A stretch of 42,765 nt of DNA, from NCBI GenBank assembly GCA_007125005.1, contig SLDY01000039.1:1-42765 (forward strand), in the 5' to 3' direction. Positions 33,158 to 42,746 of this stretch are shown one piece after another (the stretch's first letter is position 1; every line of letters starts with the position of its first letter). The stretch comes from Natronohydrobacter sp. Lineage in GTDB: Bacteria > Pseudomonadota > Alphaproteobacteria > Rhodobacterales > Rhodobacteraceae. Both the position numbers and the translations under genes were made by a program. The notes beneath the pieces were generated by a model, which did not search any database, was not told where the DNA came from, and saw only the letters and a list, made by a program, of their open reading frames with translations.

Positions 33158-33576
33158 TGCGTTACTGGCTGATGAAATCCGAGCCGGATGCGTTTAGCTG
33201 GGACGATCTGGTTGCCAAGGCTGACGCGGGCGAGGAATGGGACGGTGTGCGCAATTATCAGGCGCGCAACATGATGCGCGAGATGACACTGGGTGATCAG
33301 GCGTTTTTCTATCACAGTCAGAAGGACAAGGCGGTGGTCGGCATCTGCGAAGTGATCGCAGAGGCCCATCCCGACAGCACGACCGACGATCCGCGCTGGG
33401 AATGCGTTGATGTAAAAGCTGTCAAACCCCTGCCCCATCCGGTCACTTTGGAGGATTGCAAGGCAGAACCACGCCTGTCGGAGATGGCACTTCTGCGCCA
33501 GGCGCGGCTTTCTGTTCAGCCCGTCACAGAAAATGAGTGGCGCATCATCTGCGAGATGGGCGGGCTTGATCCTTGA
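33157..33576 (+). CDS. EVE-domain protein
   Basis: A 139-residue protein made of one EVE (PUA-like) domain: YWLMKSEPDAFSWDDL, EWDGVRNYQARNMMREM, GDQAFFYHSQ, and a C-terminal SEMALLRQARLSVQPVTENEW. EVE domains bind modified or non-standard bases in RNA or DNA. The start at 33157 shares bases with the YciI stop (TGATG); another ATG seven codons upstream at 33136 is in frame but lies inside the YciI gene. It is the end of the tsaD-gpsA-YciI-EVE run, which converges on the ABC transporter operon. Confidence 0.92.
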   Translation: MRYWLMKSEPDAFSWDDLVAKADAGEEWDGVRNYQARNMMREMTLGDQAFFYHSQKDKAVVGICEVIAEAHPDSTTDDPRWECVDVKAVKPLPHPVTLEDCKAEPRLSEMALLRQARLSVQPVTENEWRIICEMGGLDP

Positions 33577-33634
33577 GAATGCCCTGCGGCGTGGTCTTCG
33601 AAGCGCCTTCGTCAGAGAGTAAGCTGATACCTGC

Positions 33635-35239
33635 TCAAGCCCGCGCCGTGAGCAACGTGGTGAGCCAGTCAGGGTCCATATGCGGGACGGAGGAGAGCAG
33701 AAGCTCGGTATAGGGTTCATGGGGCGGCGAAAATACGCGCGCTTTGGGCCCTTGCTCGATAATACGCCCATGCTGCATGACGACCACATCATCGGCGATG
33801 GCTTTGACGGTGGCCAGATCATGGGTGATGAACATATAGGCCAGCTCAAACTCACGTTGCAGCCGATCGAGCAGTTTCAGTATGCCTTCCTGCACGATCT
33901 GATCCAGCGCGCTGGTGACCTCGTCGCAGATGATCAGTTTGGGCTCCGCAGCCAGTGCGCGGGCAATCCCGATCCGCTGTTTCTGGCCACCTGACAACTC
34001 GCCGGGCAGCCGGTCGATATATTTATCCGGCTCCAGTTCGATCAGCGCCAGAAGATCGCGCACGCGCTCTTGCAAGGCGCGGCCTTTCAGCCCCAGACAC
34101 ATCTGCGCAGGCCGTCCGATAATCTCGCGCAGGCTCAGCTTGGGGTTCAACGCTGTGTCGGCCATCTGATAGATCATCTGGCATTGGCGTAACTGCTCGC
34201 GACTGCGCGCGCGGTAATCTGGCGGCAGGGGCTGGCCCTCATACACAACCTGCCCCGCACGCGGTGGCAACAGGCCTGTGATCACCCGCGCCACAGTCGA
34301 TTTGCCGGAGCCGCTTTCACCTACCACAGCCACAGTACGGCCTGCATGGATATCGAAACTGACATCACGGAGGATATCGAGCTTTCCATAGCCGGCCGTC
34401 ACATTTTGCACAGACACCAGCGGCGCTGTGCTTGCATGCGGCAGTTCGGGGCGGGTGAAACTGCGCACGGCCCACAGGCTTTTAGTATAATCTGCCTTGG
34501 GCGCGGCCAGCATGGTGCGGGTATCGGCCTCTTCGACCTGCTCGCCGCGCAAGAGTATCTTGATGCGATCCGCCATCTGCGCCACCACGGCCAGATCATG
34601 GGTGATATAGATTGCTGCTGTGTTGTATTCGCGCACGATATCGCGGATGGCGGCCAGAACTTCGATCTGGGTAGTGACATCCAGCGCCGTGGTCGGTTCG
34701 TCAAAGATGATAAGATCAGGGTGGTTAGCCATCGCCATCGCTGTCATAGCGCGCTGTAACTGCCCGCCCGAGACCTGATGCGGATAGCGAAAGCCGATCT
34801 CTTCGGGCGCGGGCAATTGCATCTTGCGATAGAGCGTTACCGCCTCGGCCTGCGTGGTCTTTCGCGACTTGCCATCCAGCACAGGCACTTCGGCATATTG
34901 GTCAATCAGCTTGTGCGCGGGGTTGAAACTTGCCGCTGCCGATTGCGCGACATAGGCGATGCGCCGCCCCCGCAAGCCACGCTTCTTTCGTTCGGAGGCT
35001 TTGCGCAGGTCGATACCGTCAAAGACAATCTCGCCGCCCGATATCCGGCAGCCATCGCGCGCAAAGCCCATCGCGGCCAGCCCTAGCGTGGATTTCCCCG
35101 CCCCGGATTCGCCGATCAACCCCAGCACCTCGCCCCGGTGCAGCGTCAGGTCAACGCCCTTGATGATGGGCAACCAGTCTTCTCCTGCGCGGCCCTCGAT
35201 CTTGAGATCCTTAATGGTCAGAAGCAAGTCTGCCATCAT
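33635..35239 (-). CDS. Fused double ATP-binding protein of a peptide/nickel-type ABC importer
   Basis: A 534-residue protein with two complete ABC ATPase domains, corresponding to DppD and DppF joined in one chain. Domain 1 (residues 1-260) has GESGAGKSTLG, VSGGQLQRAMTAMAM and LIIFDEPTTALD. Domain 2 (280-534) has GESGSGKSTVAR, LSGGQKQRIGIARAL and LIICDEVTSALD. Both are cytoplasmic. The start at 35239 (ATG following AAGGAG) overlaps the permease stop; a second ATG directly follows. It is the last gene of the operon. Confidence 0.93.
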   Translation of the reverse strand: MMADLLLTIKDLKIEGRAGEDWLPIIKGVDLTLHRGEVLGLIGESGAGKSTLGLAAMGFARDGCRISGGEIVFDGIDLRKASERKKRGLRGRRIAYVAQSAAASFNPAHKLIDQYAEVPVLDGKSRKTTQAEAVTLYRKMQLPAPEEIGFRYPHQVSGGQLQRAMTAMAMANHPDLIIFDEPTTALDVTTQIEVLAAIRDIVREYNTAAIYITHDLAVVAQMADRIKILLRGEQVEEADTRTMLAAPKADYTKSLWAVRSFTRPELPHASTAPLVSVQNVTAGYGKLDILRDVSFDIHAGRTVAVVGESGSGKSTVARVITGLLPPRAGQVVYEGQPLPPDYRARSREQLRQCQMIYQMADTALNPKLSLREIIGRPAQMCLGLKGRALQERVRDLLALIELEPDKYIDRLPGELSGGQKQRIGIARALAAEPKLIICDEVTSALDQIVQEGILKLLDRLQREFELAYMFITHDLATVKAIADDVVVMQHGRIIEQGPKARVFSPPHEPYTELLLSSVPHMDPDWLTTLLTARA

Positions 35240-36159
35240 CCCTGCTCCTTCAGGCCAGAGGCGCGGTAAAGCTGCCAATCCACCACGAAATTTACCGCGA
35301 CTGTCAAAAGCGCAATCGCGCCCGCCGGCAGAAGCGGCGTCACATCGCCAAAGGTGATCAGGGTGGCATTATCGCGCACCATGCTACCCCAATCGGCCAT
35401 GGGCGGCTGAATCCCGAGGCCAAGGAAGGACAGTGACGAGATGGTCAGGAACACGAAGCAGAACCGCAACCCGAATTCCGCCACCAACGGCGCCAGCGCA
35501 TTGGGCAGGATCTCGCGGCGGATAAGATACCAGTTGCCTTCGCCGCGCAGGCGGGCGGCTTCAATATAGTCCATCACCACCACCCCTTGCGCGACCGAAC
35601 GCGCAATCCGGTAAACACGGGTCGCATCGACAGCGGCGATCACTAAAATCAGTGTCAGAACCGAAGTGCCAAAGATGGTCAGCAGCAACAGTGAAAAGAT
35701 CAGCGACGGGATCGCCATCAGTGCATCCACAAAGCGCGAAAGCCCCTGATCCAGCCAGCCCCCGCGCAACGCCGCCCAGATGCCCAGCAATGACCCCACG
35801 ACAAAGGCCAGTGCTGTAGTCGCAAAGGCGATGCCCACTGTGTTGCGCGCGCCATAAATCAACCGCGAGAGCATATCACGGCCCAGCCGGTCAGTGCCAA
35901 GCAGATGTGTGCTGTCCCATGGCTGGAAGGATGTTCCCACCACCGTGCGCTCGGCATAGGGGGCCAGAAGCGGCGCGAAAGTGGCGATGAAGATATAAAC
36001 CGCAATCACCAGTATACCGAAAGCGGCAGTCAACGGCATATCCCGCGCCGCAATCGCCATATCATGCGGCAATACCTGCGCCATTGCTGCGCGAAACACA
36101 TATGACAGCGGGATGCTGCAGGCGATGGCAAGAACCAGAAACCACAAAACGCCCATCAT
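35236..36159 (-). CDS. ABC importer permease (DppC type)
   Basis: A 307-residue inner-membrane permease with about six transmembrane helices. The BPD_transp_1 domain has HLLGTDRLGRDMLSRLIYGAR near residues 85-105 and the EAA-loop VMDYIEAARLRGEGNWYLIRREILPNALAPL, which contacts the ATPase, around 195-225. The N-terminal oligopeptide-permease extension is present. It overlaps the upstream permease by four bases and the ATPase gene by about four. Confidence 0.92.
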   Translation of the reverse strand: MMGVLWFLVLAIACSIPLSYVFRAAMAQVLPHDMAIAARDMPLTAAFGILVIAVYIFIATFAPLLAPYAERTVVGTSFQPWDSTHLLGTDRLGRDMLSRLIYGARNTVGIAFATTALAFVVGSLLGIWAALRGGWLDQGLSRFVDALMAIPSLIFSLLLLTIFGTSVLTLILVIAAVDATRVYRIARSVAQGVVVMDYIEAARLRGEGNWYLIRREILPNALAPLVAEFGLRFCFVFLTISSLSFLGLGIQPPMADWGSMVRDNATLITFGDVTPLLPAGAIALLTVAVNFVVDWQLYRASGLKEQG

Positions 36160-37109
36160 TTCCTCCGCATCAAACGCGGATTGGTCAGCGTGGACAGGAC
36201 GTCCGCTGTCAGATTTAGCAGCACATAGGCGGATGCAAAGATCAGCGCGATGGCCTGCACCACTGCGATGTCACGTTTGGCTACGCTATCAACCATCAAC
36301 TGTCCCAGGCCCGGATAGACGAACACCACCTCGACCACGACGACGCCCGTTATCAGATAGGCCAGATTGATCGCAATCACATTGATGATCGGGGCCAGCG
36401 CATTGGGCAGAGCATGGCGCAGCACGATCCGCAGCGGTGACAGGCCCTTGAGCCGCGCCATCTCGATATAGGGGCTGGCCAGCAGATTGATGATCGCCGC
36501 GCGGGTCATGCGCATCATATGCGCTGTGACCACCAGCGTCAGCGTCAGTGCGGGCAGGAAGGTGACATAGAGCTTGTCACTCAGCTCCATATCAGGCGTA
36601 AGTCGCACCAGAGAAGGGAAAAACCCACTTTGCGACAACAGGAAAATCAGGATGTAAGCTACAAAGAATTCGGGGAAGGAAATCGCCGAGAGTGCGCCTG
36701 CATTGGCCACGCGGTCAAACAGCGAATTGCGCCACAGCGCGGCCAGGACTCCGAGGACCAGCGACAAGGGCACAGCAATCGCAGCCGCATACAGCGCCAG
36801 AAATATGGTGTTGCCCAAGCGCGCGGACAGCATATCGGCAATCGGGCGGCGGGTGGCCAGCGACACCCCGAAATCGCCCTGCAACACGCCTGTTGCCCAG
36901 TTCCAGTAGCGCACAGGGGCCGGGTCATTCAGGCCAAGCTGGGTGCGCAGTGCGGCCAGGGTCTCGGGCGTGGCGGCCTGACCCAGCAGCGCCGAGGCGA
37001 GATCTCCGGGCAACAATTCTGTGGCGCCAAAGATGACGACCGATACGACGAACAGCGTCAGAACGCCCAAGGCAAGGCGCTGCGCAATCATCACGAGGAC
37101 TGCGTTCAT
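36156..37109 (-). CDS. ABC importer permease (DppB type)
   Basis: A 317-residue inner-membrane permease. It opens with a transmembrane helix and FGATELLPGDLASALLGQ, typical of DppB/OppB. The EAA-loop is SPYIEMARLKGLSPLRIVLRHALPNALAPII, and the last part has VFVYPGLGQLMVDSVAKRDI. It lies 68 bases downstream of the binding-protein gene, after a GC-rich hairpin, and overlaps the next permease by four bases. Confidence 0.93.
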   Translation of the reverse strand: MNAVLVMIAQRLALGVLTLFVVSVVIFGATELLPGDLASALLGQAATPETLAALRTQLGLNDPAPVRYWNWATGVLQGDFGVSLATRRPIADMLSARLGNTIFLALYAAAIAVPLSLVLGVLAALWRNSLFDRVANAGALSAISFPEFFVAYILIFLLSQSGFFPSLVRLTPDMELSDKLYVTFLPALTLTLVVTAHMMRMTRAAIINLLASPYIEMARLKGLSPLRIVLRHALPNALAPIINVIAINLAYLITGVVVVEVVFVYPGLGQLMVDSVAKRDIAVVQAIALIFASAYVLLNLTADVLSTLTNPRLMRRK

Positions 37110-37145
37110 CCGTCCCCCCCTTTGTTATTGCGCCAGAAAGGCGAA

Positions 37146-37171
37146 ACCCCGCCCCGATCAGGGGGCGGGGT
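37146..37171 (-). terminator. GC-rich hairpin between the binding-protein and permease genes
   Basis: A perfect 9-bp stem (CCCCGCCCC at 37147-37155, GGGGCGGGG at 37162-37170), extended by an A-T pair, is followed on the minus strand by TTTCGCC. In ABC importer operons such hairpins typically stabilise the binding-protein mRNA or reduce permease transcription. The short T-run suggests partial termination. Confidence 0.6.
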
Positions 37172-37177
37172 AAGTAT

Positions 37178-38740
37178 TTATGCGAACCACCAGCGCTCGA
37201 CACAGCGGAACCCGTCAAGGTTCCAATTGGCCGAGATCTGCTCGGGCGTGGCGACATTCTTCGCCGTGCCCATAACGTAGTTGTTGTTCATCGGAATGAT
37301 GACCGAGCCCTCGAAGGACACGATGCGCTGCATCTCCTGGTACATCTCGCGGCGCAGATCCTCGTTGAATTCCGAGCGCGCCTTGACCAGCAATTCATTG
37401 AAGCGCTCATGCTCCCAGAAACTGTCATTCCAGGACGCGCCCGCCGCATAGCCGGTTGTGAACATATGGTCTTCAACCGCACGCCCGCCCCAGTAGCTCG
37501 CGACAAATGGTTTCTGCATCCATACATTGTCCCAATAGCCGTCATTGGGTTCACGCACGAGGTTGATATTGATGCCCGCTTGCGCCGCCGTTTCGGCAAA
37601 GAGCGCGCCTGCATCGACAGCACCGGAAAACGCCGCGTCCGCCACATGCAGATCAACGCTCAGGCTGTCCATGCCGGCCTCGCGCAGGTAGAAACGCGCG
37701 CGGTCGGGGTCAAATTCCTTCGGCTCCATATCCGCGTAGAAGTAGCGATTGGCCGGACCGATGGGATTGTCATTGGATACAGCGCCATGCCCGCCGAGGA
37801 TGGTATCCACCATCTGCTGACGGTCAATCGCGTATTTCAGCGCAAGGCGCACATTATTGTCGCTGAAGGGTGCCGCGCGGCTGTCCATCGGGAAGACATA
37901 ATGCGCATTGCCGGGGATCGAGAGGATATTTGCCACGCCACGCGATTCCAGCATCCCGATCGTGGCCGGGTCGATCTGATCGATCAGGTCCACCTGCCCG
38001 GTCATCAGCGCATTCAGACGTGCCGCCGAATCGAGGATCGCCAGAATCTCCACCCGATCAAAATGCCCACGATGGGATTTCCAGTAATCGGGGTTACGGT
38101 TCAGCGTGGCCTGAACGCCGGGCTCATAGCTTTCCACAATGTAAGGGCCGCAACCGTCAGATGATGTCGGGTCGATCTTGCCATCACTGCCCGGCATGAT
38201 TGCCAGATGATAATCCGACATCAGATAGGGGAAATCGCCATTGGGCGCGTCGAGCGTCACGACGACACTTTGCCCATCAGCGCGGATTTCCGTCACAGGG
38301 TCGAAAAATTGCTTGATGGCCGAGGTGGCGTCATCCCCACGATGGTGGTTGAGCGAGGCGATCACATCCTCGACCGTCACATCCTTGCCGGAATGGAAGG
38401 TGACGCCCTGCCGGATATGGAACACCCAGGTCTTGCCATCATCCGATTCCCAGCTTTCGGCAATCTCGCCGATCAACTGGCCGTCAGAATCGACCTCGAT
38501 CAACTGGTTATGGCGCGCAGCCGCGAAGACCTGAGCATACAGGTTGTCCCACAGGCCCGGATCGTAGCTATCGGTGGAGTTCCCATGCCCCAACCCGATG
38601 CGGAAAGTGCCGCCCTTCTTGGGTTCGGCACGCGCGTCACGATAGCTTGCAGGTAGGATAAGCCCAGCCGCCCCCAACGCTGTCGCTCCTTTGAGAAGCC
38701 CGCGCCGCGTAAGGCCATGACGATTAGAACTGTTCTTCAT
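37178..38740 (-). CDS. Periplasmic substrate-binding protein of a peptide/nickel-type ABC importer (SBP family 5), Tat-exported
   Basis: A 520-residue secreted protein. It starts with a twin-arginine signal, TRRGLLK (residues 11-17), then GATALGAAGLILPASYRDARA ahead of the mature domain. SBP_bac_5 features include GTFRIGLGHGNSTDSYDP, IAESWESDDGKTWVFHIRQG, VTFHSGKDVTVEDVIASL and the late FNELLVKARSEFNEDLRRE. The family binds peptides, nickel or other small solutes; the ligand cannot be read from the sequence. A Tat signal suggests folding before export. The ribosome-binding site GAGAGGGAAG precedes the ATG. First gene of the four-gene operon. Confidence 0.93.
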   Translation of the reverse strand: MKNSSNRHGLTRRGLLKGATALGAAGLILPASYRDARAEPKKGGTFRIGLGHGNSTDSYDPGLWDNLYAQVFAAARHNQLIEVDSDGQLIGEIAESWESDDGKTWVFHIRQGVTFHSGKDVTVEDVIASLNHHRGDDATSAIKQFFDPVTEIRADGQSVVVTLDAPNGDFPYLMSDYHLAIMPGSDGKIDPTSSDGCGPYIVESYEPGVQATLNRNPDYWKSHRGHFDRVEILAILDSAARLNALMTGQVDLIDQIDPATIGMLESRGVANILSIPGNAHYVFPMDSRAAPFSDNNVRLALKYAIDRQQMVDTILGGHGAVSNDNPIGPANRYFYADMEPKEFDPDRARFYLREAGMDSLSVDLHVADAAFSGAVDAGALFAETAAQAGININLVREPNDGYWDNVWMQKPFVASYWGGRAVEDHMFTTGYAAGASWNDSFWEHERFNELLVKARSEFNEDLRREMYQEMQRIVSFEGSVIIPMNNNYVMGTAKNVATPEQISANWNLDGFRCVERWWFA

Positions 38741-38831
38741 CTTCCCTCTCCCAGTTGTTGCGCCAACACCGCGCGCGAATTAATAGGCGCGCACAGACCT
38801 TGCGGTCCATTGGCTTGTATCATGCGTGGAG

Positions 38832-38856
38832 GTAACAGAATTGCAACTTCTGTTAC
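38832..38856. promoter_or_regulatory. Palindromic operator candidate upstream of the ABC importer operon
   Basis: Two perfect 9-base arms, GTAACAGAA (38832-38840) and TTCTGTTAC (38848-38856), surround the 7-base centre TTGCAAC. It lies 92-116 bases before the binding-protein start and just downstream of a possible promoter, the place for a repressor site. It is not followed by a T-run, so a terminator is unlikely. Confidence 0.5.
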
Positions 38857-38867
38857 GCGATATCGAC

Positions 38868-38895
38868 AGATTATCGGCGCAAAATCAGGATACAA
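38868..38895 (-). promoter_or_regulatory. Possible sigma-70 promoter of the ABC importer operon
   Basis: On the minus strand, TTGTAT (38895-38890) and TAATCT (38873-38868) are separated by 16 bases, resembling -35 and -10 boxes. Transcription would start near the palindrome at 38832-38856. The match is modest, and alphaproteobacterial promoters vary. Confidence 0.35.
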
Positions 38896-38916
38896 GTCAT
38901 ATTATTGACTGACCGA

Positions 38917-39171
38917 TCAATCAAATCGCTTTTCAGCAGAGATCCGATCCAGCCGACTGGCTCTTCCACCGCGACGCTGCGCGTGCTTGCTCGCGCGCGC
39001 CGGCAATGCAGCCATTGTTTCGCGCCGCGCCTCGGGGGTCATGCGTGACCATTGAGTGATCTCGTCAATGCTGCGCAGGCAGCCTGCACATAACCGAGTC
39101 TCGGGATGGATCACGCAGAGCTTGACGCAAGGGCTTTCAATCTCTTGTCGAGTCCAGACCTGATCTTTCAT
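38917..39171 (-). CDS. DUF1289-domain protein
   Basis: A small, 84-residue protein with the DUF1289 cysteine pattern ESPCVKLCVIHPETRLCAGC (four cysteines, probably metal-binding), followed by LRSIDEITQWSRMTPEARR and a basic tail. Function is unknown. The domain begins a few residues after the ATG at 39171; an upstream in-frame ATG at 39195 would add eight residues, and neither has a strong ribosome-binding site. It follows ruvX by 71 bases on the same strand. Confidence 0.85.
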   Translation of the reverse strand: MKDQVWTRQEIESPCVKLCVIHPETRLCAGCLRSIDEITQWSRMTPEARRETMAALPARASKHAQRRGGRASRLDRISAEKRFD

Positions 39172-39242
39172 TATACCTGCTCGTCTTGCCTGCAACTAAC
39201 CTAATCACCAAACCTGCCCGCACCAGTCCAAAAGCGCCGCAT

Positions 39243-39725
39243 TCACATATTTTCCCGCCGCATCACGGCCAATCGATCAAGCGCACCCTGCAATATGACC
39301 CCGGCGGCCACATGATCAATCACTTCGGCCCGTTTGCGGCGCGAGGTATCTGCCTCCAGAAGCGCGCGCTCTGCGGCGACGGTTGAAAGGCGTTCATCCC
39401 AGAAGCCGATGGGCAGATCCGTCAGTGCCACGAGATTACGTGCGAAAGCCCGCGTGGACTGGCAGCGCGGCCCTTCGGAGCCATCCATGTTGCGCGGCAA
39501 CCCCAAGACCAACCCACCAATTTCGCGCTCGGCCACGATCCTGAGAAGTGCCTCCGCATCGAGCCCGAATTTCTTGCGCCGTATCGTTGTCAGCGGCGAG
39601 GCCACCGTGCGCATCCGATCCGAGACCGCCACACCAATGGTCTTTTCGCCCAAATCCAAACCTGCCAGTGCCTGCATCGGTCGCAGACTGGCCGCAAAGC
39701 TCTCGAATGGATCAAGCACGGCCAT
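39243..39725 (-). CDS. ruvX: Putative pre-16S rRNA nuclease / Holliday junction resolvase YqgF
   Basis: A 160-residue RNase H-fold nuclease. Motifs are [17 protein letters not shown] (Asp24), [31 protein letters not shown], and the C-terminal acidic helix [14 protein letters not shown]. The family matures the 5' end of 16S rRNA, and a resolvase role has also been proposed. The ATG shares its last base with the ccmI stop (TGATG), so translation is coupled to ccmI. Confidence 0.93.
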   Translation of the reverse strand: MAVLDPFESFAASLRPMQALAGLDLGEKTIGVAVSDRMRTVASPLTTIRRKKFGLDAEALLRIVAEREIGGLVLGLPRNMDGSEGPRCQSTRAFARNLVALTDLPIGFWDERLSTVAAERALLEADTSRRKRAEVIDHVAAGVILQGALDRLAVMRRENM

Positions 39726-40990
39726 CAGGGTGCCGGTATACGCAGATTGGCCTCATCGGCGGCGGCATTGATCAGAGCAAGATCTTGCGCGCGCGCAGCG
39801 AAAACGGTCCGCGCCTCCTGCAGAATGGCAAGCGCATCATCTTCCCGCTCCAAAACGCCAAGCGCGCGGATAAGTTGCGCCCATTCCTCGGCTGTGCCGC
39901 CATCATTGGCCAAACGTGCCATCAAACCATCGACCATACCCGCGATCATCTCGGCGCGCTCATCCGGGGACATCGCTTCAGCGGCCTCGAAATCGATCTC
40001 GTCGGGCACCTGCACCCCTGACGGGGCCGGACGCGGCGGCAACTGGAAGCGCGGCTCGCCCGAGATGCGCGCAAGTTCCGGCAGCGCAGAGCGAATCTCA
40101 CCCATCCATGGCGCATCCCCGGGGCTCAGATCATGCAGCCTGCGCCAGATGCGGAAGGTCATATCTGGCCTTCCGGTCTGAGCATAAAGACGCCCGGAAT
40201 AGTAAAGCGCCACACCATTGGACGCATCGCGCCGCAATGTCTGCTCGATCACCGACTCGGCTTCAGGCGAAACAAAACCGCCTGCAGCGATGACCATCAG
40301 GTCAACCAGATAGGCGAAATCCTCACCTCTTGCCGCCTCGCCGCGCAATTCGATCACCCGTTCCTGCGCCTCGATTGCCGCGCGGAAATTGCCCAGCCGC
40401 GCCTCGTTTTGCGCAAGCAGGAAATGGCCTTGCACATCGAGCGGCCGATCAGCAAGCGCTGCGCGCAACTGCTCCACCATCGGCTCAAGTTCATCGCGCC
40501 CTTCAAAATCGAAAGGTTCCGCGAAACGCTCGGCCACCTGCGCCTCAAGCTCGGCCTGACGCGGGCGATTGCGCCGGACCTCCGCAGCGTCTGCATGGCG
40601 CTCAAGCAACGGCATGTCGCGATAGCCCGGTGCACCGATGCTCATATACAAAGCGCCACTGCCCAGCACGACCACCAAGATTACAGAAATCGCAACCATC
40701 TGCGCGGCCCTCGGCGCCGGTCCGCCCACCCGACGCGCACCACTGTCCTTGTCGAGTTCGAGGATCCGGCGCGAAATCTCAAGACGCAAGCGCTCGGCCT
40801 CGGCATCGCTGATCGTGCTGCGCGCCAGATCGCGATCCACTTCCGCCATCTGGTCGCGATAGACTTTCATTGCGCGTTCCGCGCCATCCGCCGCTGCAGC
40901 TTTCTTACCACGAGCCAGCGCGCGCATCAGGATAAACCCAACAAGGAGCGCAATCACAACAAACCCGGCTGCCTGCAAAACTATGCTCAT
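39725..40990 (-). CDS. ccmI: Cytochrome c biogenesis protein CcmI
   Basis: A 421-residue inner-membrane protein that chaperones apocytochrome c to the heme-ligation complex. It has the usual two-part plan: an N-terminal helix (residues 7-25), a cytoplasmic loop with a leucine-zipper-like stretch ([16 protein letters not shown] and [15 protein letters not shown]), a second helix near residues 93-114 ([19 protein letters not shown]), and a periplasmic TPR domain. The TPR segment [19 protein letters not shown] and [20 protein letters not shown] match CcmI. Other ccm genes are not in the window. Confidence 0.9.
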   Translation of the reverse strand: MSIVLQAAGFVVIALLVGFILMRALARGKKAAAADGAERAMKVYRDQMAEVDRDLARSTISDAEAERLRLEISRRILELDKDSGARRVGGPAPRAAQMVAISVILVVVLGSGALYMSIGAPGYRDMPLLERHADAAEVRRNRPRQAELEAQVAERFAEPFDFEGRDELEPMVEQLRAALADRPLDVQGHFLLAQNEARLGNFRAAIEAQERVIELRGEAARGEDFAYLVDLMVIAAGGFVSPEAESVIEQTLRRDASNGVALYYSGRLYAQTGRPDMTFRIWRRLHDLSPGDAPWMGEIRSALPELARISGEPRFQLPPRPAPSGVQVPDEIDFEAAEAMSPDERAEMIAGMVDGLMARLANDGGTAEEWAQLIRALGVLEREDDALAILQEARTVFAARAQDLALINAAADEANLRIPAP

Positions 40991-41206
40991 CGAACCTCCT
41001 GAAGCTGCGTGGCTTCTCTAGCCTGTCTTGGCCAGTCGCAAAAGCCGAAAACCCCTGCAAAACGCTCACAAAGGTGCAAAGCGCGACGCCGGGTCGCAGG
41101 ACAGCGCGATTTCGGTTTTGACCCTCATCATGCCGTATCTGGAAAATCGCCCTGCGCTTGTGTAAGCCACATAGCAGCCAGATCTAGACGCAGGAGCCAC
41201 GCTGCC

Positions 41207-42454
41207 ATGCCCCGCTATTCCGCCTTTGCCATAGCTCGAGAGGCCTTTCGCCAGCACAAGGGCTGGACAGAAGCCTGGAAAAGCCCAGAGCCCCGAGACC
41301 GTTATGATGTGGTGATCGTGGGCGCAGGCGGCCACGGGCTCGCCACCGCCTATTATCTGGGCCATCGCTTCGGCATCCGCAATGTGGCCGTGATCGAGAA
41401 AGGCTGGCTCGGCGGCGGCAATACCGGCCGCAACACCACCATCATCCGCTCGAATTACCTGCAAGACCCCTCTGCCGCGATCTACGAGAAATCTCGCGCG
41501 CTTTACGAGACCCTCTCGCAGCAACTCAATTACAACATCATGTTCTCGCCGCGCGGTGTGATGATGCTCGCGCAGACCGAGCATGAGAAACGCGGCTATC
41601 TGCGCACCGAACGCGCTAATGCGCTCCAAGGAGTCGATACGCGCTTCATCTCGCCTGCCGAGGTCAAGAAACTCGTCCCGATCATCAATCTCGACGGGCC
41701 GCGCTACCCGGTGCTGGGTGCGCTGTGGCAGGCGCGCGCGGGCACGGCTCGTCATGATGCGGTTGCCTGGGGCTATGCGCGGGCCTGCTCCGACATGGGC
41801 ATGCATATCATTGAGCAATGCGCTGTGACCGGTGTCGAGAGCGCAGGCGGCAAGGTAACGGCCGTCAACACCACCAAAGGCACGATCGCTTGTGGCAAAC
41901 TCGGCATCGTGGTCGCAGGACACTCCGGCGCACTCGCCGATATGGCGGGGTTCCGCCTGCCGGTCGAATCAGTAGCCCTTCAGGCGCTGGTTTCCGAGCC
42001 GATCAAGCCCTGCATGGATGTGGTGGTGATGGCGAACACCGTTCACGGCTACATGAGCCAGTCCGACAAGGGCGAAATGGTCATAGGCGGCGGCGCGGAC
42101 GGGTTCAACAACTACACCCAGCGCGGCTCTTGGCATCATATAGAGGAAACCGTGCGCGCGCTGGTCGAGACCTTCCCGATGATCTCGCGCCTCAAGATGC
42201 TGCGCCAATGGGGCGGCATCGTGGACATGACCGGCGACCGCTCGCCCATCATCTCGAAAACCCCACTGGGCAATTGCTTTATCAATTGCGGTTGGGGCAC
42301 AGGCGGGTTCAAGGCCACGCCCGGCTCTGGCTGGGCGATGGCAGAACTGATCGCCAAGGGCGAGCCGGGGCCGCTTGCTGCCGAATTCTCCCTCACCCGC
42401 TTCCGCGAAGGGCGCTTCATCGACGAAAGCGTGGCCGCAGGGGTGGCGCATTGA
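41207..42454 (+). CDS. soxB: Sarcosine oxidase beta subunit
   Basis: A 415-residue flavoprotein subunit of heterotetrameric sarcosine oxidase, which oxidatively demethylates sarcosine to glycine, passing the one-carbon unit to tetrahydrofolate. The Rossmann FAD motif is VVIVGAGGHGLATAYYLGH (residues 36-54), and AVIEKGWLGGGNTGRNTTI, IIRSNYLQDPSA and RGVMMLAQTEHE are subunit-specific. The C-terminal part has GGIVDMTGDRSPII and GWGTGGFKATPGSGWAMAEL. I start at the ATG at 41207, ten bases after CAGGAG. Alpha, gamma and delta genes are not within the window; they may follow beyond the edge. Confidence 0.93.
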   Translation: MPRYSAFAIAREAFRQHKGWTEAWKSPEPRDRYDVVIVGAGGHGLATAYYLGHRFGIRNVAVIEKGWLGGGNTGRNTTIIRSNYLQDPSAAIYEKSRALYETLSQQLNYNIMFSPRGVMMLAQTEHEKRGYLRTERANALQGVDTRFISPAEVKKLVPIINLDGPRYPVLGALWQARAGTARHDAVAWGYARACSDMGMHIIEQCAVTGVESAGGKVTAVNTTKGTIACGKLGIVVAGHSGALADMAGFRLPVESVALQALVSEPIKPCMDVVVMANTVHGYMSQSDKGEMVIGGGADGFNNYTQRGSWHHIEETVRALVETFPMISRLKMLRQWGGIVDMTGDRSPIISKTPLGNCFINCGWGTGGFKATPGSGWAMAELIAKGEPGPLAAEFSLTRFREGRFIDESVAAGVAH

Positions 42455-42560
42455 TGGATCGGATCATGGCATCGGCCAATTATTGCTCAGACACACGCGC
42501 CCCTCTCGTGACTTTTTTGCGTAGAAGCATATCTGCGCTTGAAAATGGCACGGAGGCATC

Positions 42561-42746
42561 ATGCGCAAGACAGTCACAATCGTCATTGCACGCGCACAGG
42601 CAAACCCCCATAAGGCCGCGGGTTTCGCCTTCGGTATATTCGTCCCTCTGGCCATCGCCGGGCTGCTATGGGCGCAGACCACTGGCGGGCTGGCCGGGCC
42701 TTGGGTGGATCCGCGTCCGCCCGCATTCACCATCCCCACAGACTGA
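42561..42746 (+). CDS. Small predicted membrane protein
   Basis: A 61-residue open frame with a good ribosome-binding site (CGGAGG five bases before ATG) and GC-rich third positions. The protein has a basic start, one hydrophobic helix (AGFAFGIFVPLAIAGLLWA, about residues 20-38) and a proline-rich tail. I recognise no family. It sits 106 bases after soxB, where sarcosine oxidase operons usually continue with soxD, and stops 19 bases before the window edge. Confidence 0.45.
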   Translation: MRKTVTIVIARAQANPHKAAGFAFGIFVPLAIAGLLWAQTTGGLAGPWVDPRPPAFTIPTD

